Below, piece after piece: positions 61,459-64,000 of a DNA stretch of 64,000 nucleotides (position 1 is its first letter; each line of letters starts with the position of its first letter). The notes under the pieces are model-generated. The model ran no database searches. It saw only the letters and a program-made list of their open reading frames with translations, and was not told where the DNA came from. Origin of the DNA: Rhodoferax sp. (GTDB lineage Bacteria > Pseudomonadota > Gammaproteobacteria > Burkholderiales > Burkholderiaceae_C). The DNA lies in contig JAIFLV010000020.1 of the NCBI GenBank assembly GCA_020048895.1, forward strand, positions 1 through 64,000, read 5' to 3'. The position numbers were made by a program, and so were the translations under genes.

Positions 61459-61929
61459 TTAACGGGGGGCGCGGGTGACGCGTACTTTGTTGCCGGTGGT
61501 TACCAAAATGACCGAGTCGCCGGGCATGAACGTCTCGTTGCCCTTGGCTTGAACGATGGCGCGGCGCTCACCACCTTTGAGCTGCACCAGAATCTCGAAC
61601 GCTTCTTCGCGCGTCGCCATCCGCTCCATGGCATTGCCAGCGGCTGCACCGGCTACGCCTGCGAGCAGCCCCAGCACCTGCCCTTCGCGGCGTACGCCAC
61701 TGCTGGCAAAGCCACCGATGGCACCGGCCACGCCGCCCACCGCAGCGCCCACACCGCTCTGGCTGCCATCAACGACGACCGGGCGCACCGTAAGCACCAC
61801 CGCATCTTCCACCTTGGCCATGCGCTGGGCGTCTCCACGTTGAACGACATCCGGGCTGCTCGTCGCACAGCCGCCCAGAACGGCCACCAACACTGTCGAC
61901 ACAGTCCACACCACCATTCGTTTCATCAC
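61459..61929 (-). CDS. glycine-zipper outer-membrane lipoprotein (SlyB-like)
   Basis: Lipobox VLGGCATS; VGAAVGGVAGAIGGFASSGVRREGQVLGLLAGVAGAAAGNAMERM. Confidence 0.82.
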   Translation of the reverse strand: MMKRMVVWTVSTVLVAVLGGCATSSPDVVQRGDAQRMAKVEDAVVLTVRPVVVDGSQSGVGAAVGGVAGAIGGFASSGVRREGQVLGLLAGVAGAAAGNAMERMATREEAFEILVQLKGGERRAIVQAKGNETFMPGDSVILVTTGNKVRVTRAPR

Positions 61930-61971
61930 TACCTCCTGCTAAATCAATGATCCAAAATCCAACCAAACCGC

Positions 61972-62853
61972 CTACATGTTCGCTGCATTGTCCGGCAACA
62001 ATGTAAACCGGGTATGAAGGAGCTCTGTCAGACCGAATTGCTCCAACAGCGCGTGCAGCCGGTGCGCCGCTTGGCGGTTGCTCGATTTGACGCGCCGCGC
62101 AATGATTAGTTCATTCTTGAGGCTGTGTTCCCAGCCTACCAACTCCGTCACCACAACCTGGTAACCCATGGCCTCCAGGTACAAGCAGCGCAGCACATTG
62201 GTCAGCTGACTGCCCACTTCACGCGTATGCAACGGATGCCGCCACAGTTCGGCCAGCGCACTGCGTTGCAGGTTGAGCGCCTTGTGCGCATTCAGGTTGC
62301 GTGCAATCTCTGCCTGGCAACAGGGCACCAGCACCATGGCTTGCGCCGATTTCTGCAATCCAAACGCGATGGCGTCGTCGGTCGCGGTGTCGCAGGCATG
62401 CAGTGCCGTAACCACGTCCACTTTCTCAGGCAGCGCCTGCGCCGTCGTCGCTTCCAGTACGCTCAGGTTGACAAACGTCATGCGCTCGAACCCCAGGCGT
62501 GCCGCCAGTTCCTGCGACTTCTCAACCAATTCAGCGCGCGTCTCGATACCGTAAATGTGCCCGGTGCCCAATGCCTTGAAGCACAGGTCGTACAGGATAA
62601 ACCCGAGGTAGGACTTACCGGCCCCGTGGTCCGCCAGTGTCAGCGGCTTGCCCGGCCCGGCCCCCAAGTCCTGCAACACTTTTTCGATGAACTGCACCAG
62701 GTGGTTCACCTGCTTGAGTTTGCGACGTGAATCCTGGTTGAGCTTGCCATCGCGGGTCAGGATGTGAAGTTCCTTGAGCAGTTCAATAGACTGGCCACGC
62801 CGAAGTTCTGCCAGCAGTGGATCGGGCTCGTGTTGGGACTTGCGCTGCCTCAT
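61972..62853 (-). CDS. class I SAM-dependent methyltransferase-like protein
   Basis: LTLADHGAGKSYLGFILYDLC, VDVVTALHACDTATDDAIAFGL. Confidence 0.75.
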   Translation of the reverse strand: MRQRKSQHEPDPLLAELRRGQSIELLKELHILTRDGKLNQDSRRKLKQVNHLVQFIEKVLQDLGAGPGKPLTLADHGAGKSYLGFILYDLCFKALGTGHIYGIETRAELVEKSQELAARLGFERMTFVNLSVLEATTAQALPEKVDVVTALHACDTATDDAIAFGLQKSAQAMVLVPCCQAEIARNLNAHKALNLQRSALAELWRHPLHTREVGSQLTNVLRCLYLEAMGYQVVVTELVGWEHSLKNELIIARRVKSSNRQAAHRLHALLEQFGLTELLHTRFTLLPDNAANM

Positions 62854-63434
62854 GGCACCCTCTTGCCAGACCCGCCAGCTCGCACACCAAGTGCATCCCA
62901 ACCGGAGCGCCCGAGCCGCATCATGGTGGCCATATTGACCTCAAAAATCGCCTCCGCACGAGGGAACGCCTGCACCGCCCGGTCAATACTCGCTTCGCGC
63001 AGCAAGTGCAGTGTGGGGTATGGCGCCTGGTTGGTGCAGTTGGTGATGTCGTCGGGCTCGGTATCGGCAAACTGATAGCGGGGGTGCAGACTGGCAATCT
63101 GAAAAACCCCCTCGTAGCCCCATTTCGCCAGCATGCGGTCAGCTTCCTGCAGCAGGCCGTTGAAATCCAGAAAGTCGACAAAACCATCGGGGGCGATCAA
63201 CAGCGTGGTGTCGCGCACCTGCGCCTCGGTCGCGGACAGGTCTTCCAACTCCTGCTTGAGGTCGACCAGCATGTCCTTCCATCCGACCGCACGGCTGACG
63301 GCGTAATGCACCTGGTTCTTGACATCGACCGACTTGGCAAACGGACAGAGGTTCAAGCCAATCACGGCCCTGCGCAACCAGTGGCGTATGTCGTCCACCA
63401 CTTGTGCGTCCGTCAGGGCGGGGGTCCGTGTCAT
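62850..63434 (-). CDS. DUF1415 family protein
   Basis: RAVIGLNLCPFAKSV, LHPRYQFADTEPDDITNCTNQAPYPTLHLLREASIDRAV. Confidence 0.8.
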   Translation of the reverse strand: MTRTPALTDAQVVDDIRHWLRRAVIGLNLCPFAKSVDVKNQVHYAVSRAVGWKDMLVDLKQELEDLSATEAQVRDTTLLIAPDGFVDFLDFNGLLQEADRMLAKWGYEGVFQIASLHPRYQFADTEPDDITNCTNQAPYPTLHLLREASIDRAVQAFPRAEAIFEVNMATMMRLGRSGWDALGVRAGGSGKRVP

Positions 63435-64000
63435 ACAAACTGGTTGGGTTGGCCCACAATCATTTTGGCCATTTCGTCCAACAGATCGCTCGACACTCGC
63501 TCAGACGCGATGCTGGTCTGGAGAATTTCAAAACCCGCAGCATTGGCCACACGAAAATGCAGCTGCGCCTTGTCGTGGTCAGCAGTCACGGTCAGACTGC
63601 CACGCGCCTGCATAACGTAATCGAACCGAATCGCTTGCAAAGTGTTCTTCTCGGGGTGGCGTACATCCTTGCGCTCATGCTTCACGGCTCCTGCGGCGAT
63701 TCTCTTTTCAACCCGCTCGAGATCTGGCGGAAAATTGACGCTCACCGAACCCGAAGGAGTGGCACCATCACGAACCACGATGTCCCAACCCATGGCAATG
63801 TAATCAAAGACCTCCTTGTCACGCAGCATCTTCTTGCGGGCGTCTGCGCGAAAAGAGCACAACTTCATCGCTGGCCAGGGCGTCTTGCCATCAACCGACA
63901 GACGCGGTCCATCCGGCACGATGACATTGAGTTGCTTGGCTAAGTCTGCGACATACAACCACGCGGTTTTGGCCGCCAGTTCGGTTTTTGCCCGGTTCGA
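63431..64000 (-). CDS. uncharacterised protein (partial; frame open to right edge)
   Basis: Frame stays open upstream of the TTG called at 63958 to the window edge (SNRAKTELAAKTAWLYVADLAK...). Confidence 0.6.
   Translation of the reverse strand, partial: SNRAKTELAAKTAWLYVADLAKQLNVIVPDGPRLSVDGKTPWPAMKLCSFRADARKKMLRDKEVFDYIAMGWDIVVRDGATPSGSVSVNFPPDLERVEKRIAAGAVKHERKDVRHPEKNTLQAIRFDYVMQARGSLTVTADHDKAQLHFRVANAAGFEILQTSIASERVSSDLLDEMAKMIVGQPNQFV

Overview
Betaproteobacterial (Comamonadaceae-like, inferred) chromosomal segment. About 1-49 kb is a catabolic supercluster. It includes polysaccharide-deacetylase/PuuE-like proteins, isochorismatase-family amidases, a nitrilase-family protein, HyuA/HyuB, LeuC/LeuD-like hydratase subunits, CaiB CoA-transferases and an acyl-CoA ligase. 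It also has HMG-CoA-lyase-like enzymes, an SCP2-like/molybdopterin fusion with an FeS partner resembling pyrogallol transhydroxylase, and a Tat-type amine oxidase, a cytochrome c and an FAD-linked oxidase. Further members are CpcT/CpeT-like and DUF1838 exported proteins, five VOC proteins, two MFS transporters, a TonB receptor and one PrpR-type sigma54 activator. Read by eye, seven good sigma54 -24/-12 promoters (GG-N10-GC) precede separate operons, and most have nearby TGAAACA/TGTTTCA motifs. This suggests a single, apparently uncharacterised sigma54 regulon controlling the degradation of a bulky, possibly N-containing substrate. The remainder (49-64 kb) is an Lrp regulator, a cysteine-synthase-like gene split by an in-frame TGA, amino-sugar genes (SIS/nagA/NAG kinase), gltD/gltB, a RAYT-type transposase flanked by perfect 25-bp inverted repeats, and housekeeping genes. 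A MITE-like element, an intergenic repeat family and one terminator are also visible. All family names come from reading motifs in the translations; no database search was run.
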